64,000 bases of DNA, from NCBI GenBank assembly GCA_033964015.1, contig CM066914.1, positions 18,759,023 to 18,823,022 on the forward strand. The letters run 5' to 3'. Positions within the stretch are counted from its first letter, which is position 1. Each line of letters starts with the position of its first letter. Below are positions 63,006-64,000 of this stretch, piece by piece. The translations under genes were made by a program, and so were the position numbers. The notes under the pieces are model-generated. The model saw only the letters and a program-made list of their open reading frames with translations. It had not been told where the DNA came from and ran no database searches. The stretch comes from Scolanthus callimorphus. Lineage: Eukaryota; Cnidaria; Anthozoa; Actiniaria; Edwardsiidae.

Positions 63006-63470
63006 ACAGGTAGGCAGATAAGCAGGGGCGGATCCAGGAATTTCAGAAAGGGGGGGGGGCCTGATAGTGAGAGAAAATCTCCCAAGAAAGGGGGGCTATG
63101 GCCCCCTCTCCCCTAAATCTGCCCCTGATAAGCCAAGTGAAAGATTTGTAGACTGACTGTTAATGACAAACAGGCAAGTGCAGTTGATCATCTTGTCATG
63201 GAAACTTCCTTACATCAGGTTATAAATTATTATTAAGCCAAGTGAGAGATTGCTAGACCGACAGATAATGACAGACAAGCTGGGAGGCAGATAGACAGTG
63301 TTTATCAGAGCAGGTGAAAGGAATTCGAAACCCCATAAGGAAGCTACCGAGAACAGAAACGTTGTTACTGTAGGTTTAGCTGGGGTTCAAACTCTGTACA
63401 AACCGTGTACAAACACTGGGCTACTATAGCTGTATCTAAAAGCATAAAGGTCAACAAACACAAACAGACA
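63006..63470. other. Downstream of the called HROB stop
   Basis: Apart from the MITE at 63023-63127, I see only simple sequence with AGACAGGTAGGCAG / ACAGACAAGC-type repeats. It may be 3' UTR or intron of HROB. Confidence 0.4.
63023..63127. mobile_element. Short hAT-like MITE (105 bp)
   Basis: The ends CAGGGGCGGATCCAGGAATT and CCTAAATCTGCCCCTG are inverted repeats with G-rich and C-rich inner parts. ATAAG flanks both ends (63018-63022, 63128-63132). A fragment of a similar repeat lies near 10036. Confidence 0.7.
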
Positions 63471-63479
63471 GGTTACTGG

Positions 63480-64000
63480 ACAAACGGAGACACAGAGACA
63501 CTGACAACCAGATAATACAGCACTAACAGGAAGACACATGCAGATTGGCAAAGACAAAGATGAGCTGGATTTTTATCTGCCCTCATAACATACCGGTAGT
63601 ACCGTAGTAAACAGAGATACAGAGATACAGAGACACTGACAACCAGATAATACAGCACTAACAGGAAGACACATGCAGATTGGCAAAGACAAAGATGAGC
63701 TGGATTTATCTGCCCTCATAACATACCGATAGTACCGTAGTAAACAGAGATACAGAGATACAGAGACACTGACAACCAGATAATACAGCACTAACAGGAA
63801 GACACATGCAGATTGGCAAAGACAAAGATGAGCTGGATTTATCTGCCCTCATAACATACCGGTAGTACCGTAGTAAACAGAGATACAGAGACACTGACAA
63901 CCAGATAATACAGCACTAACAGGAAGACACATGCAGATTGGCAAAGACAAAGATGAGCTGGATTTATCTGCCCTCATAACATACCGGTAGTACCGTAGTA
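63480..64000. repeat. Minisatellite with ~125-136-bp unit running off the window
   Basis: CTGACAACCAGATAATACAG recurs at 63501, 63637, 63769 and 63894. Each unit also holds ACATGCAGATTGGCAAAGAC and ATACCGGTAGTACCGTAGTA. Length differences come from the number of GATACAGA pieces and a short T-run change. Reverse-strand frames through it are artefacts. Confidence 0.92.

Noticed and set aside
63300..63345. A box-B-like GAATTCGAAACCCC suggesting a tRNA
   Set aside because: No acceptor or anticodon stem could be built around it.
63473..63900. Three similar frames with YLCLLRYYRYVMRADK
   Set aside because: They are reverse-strand readings of the minisatellite and repeat with it.

Overview
This window comes from an intron-rich animal nuclear genome. 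The gene families present (HCN channel, complex I subunit, HROB, a homeobox gene, an MFSD6-like expansion), the compact genes with many introns and the very high load of short foldback elements best fit an anthozoan cnidarian such as a sea anemone or coral. The organism is my inference; no single marker in the sequence proves it.

Layout: (1) 1-1089, 3' part of asparagine synthetase (+). (2) 1.1-6.7 kb, gene-poor repeats. (3) 6.7-23.7 kb, four MFSD6-like major facilitator genes (A +, B -, C -, D +). Each is one long exon plus a short last exon, split at the same codon and in the same phase. (4) 25.3-28.8 kb, a three-exon gene with an atypical homeodomain. (5) 30.5-43.9 kb, a complete eight-exon HCN-type channel (-). 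Its intron 5 holds a 6.91-kb Polinton-type element (33973-40882) with 692-bp inverted repeats, a 6-bp target duplication, a zinc-finger/DNA polymerase B gene broken by two frameshifts, and a divergent small zinc-finger gene. (6) 44.9-55.6 kb, all 22 coding exons of NDUFS1 (-; 726 aa). (7) 56.3-57.1 kb, mitochondrial ribosomal protein uL2m (+), divergent from NDUFS1 across a short promoter region with YY1-like and ETS-like sites. (8) 58.5-63.0 kb, HROB (+), which recruits the MCM8-MCM9 helicase in recombination. (9) A ~130-bp minisatellite runs to the window end.

Functional links: NDUFS1 and uL2m are both nuclear genes for mitochondrial function and probably share a promoter. The MFSD6-like genes are a local expansion by duplication. 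The other genes look like unrelated neighbours. Many foldback or MITE elements lie in introns and intergenic DNA, with target duplications of TA, TAA, 5 bp or 9-10 bp, so several DNA-transposon superfamilies have been active.

Caution: six otherwise well-conserved reading frames each lose exactly one base, at or beside a short homopolymer. I read most of these as uncorrected sequencing or assembly errors rather than pseudogenes.
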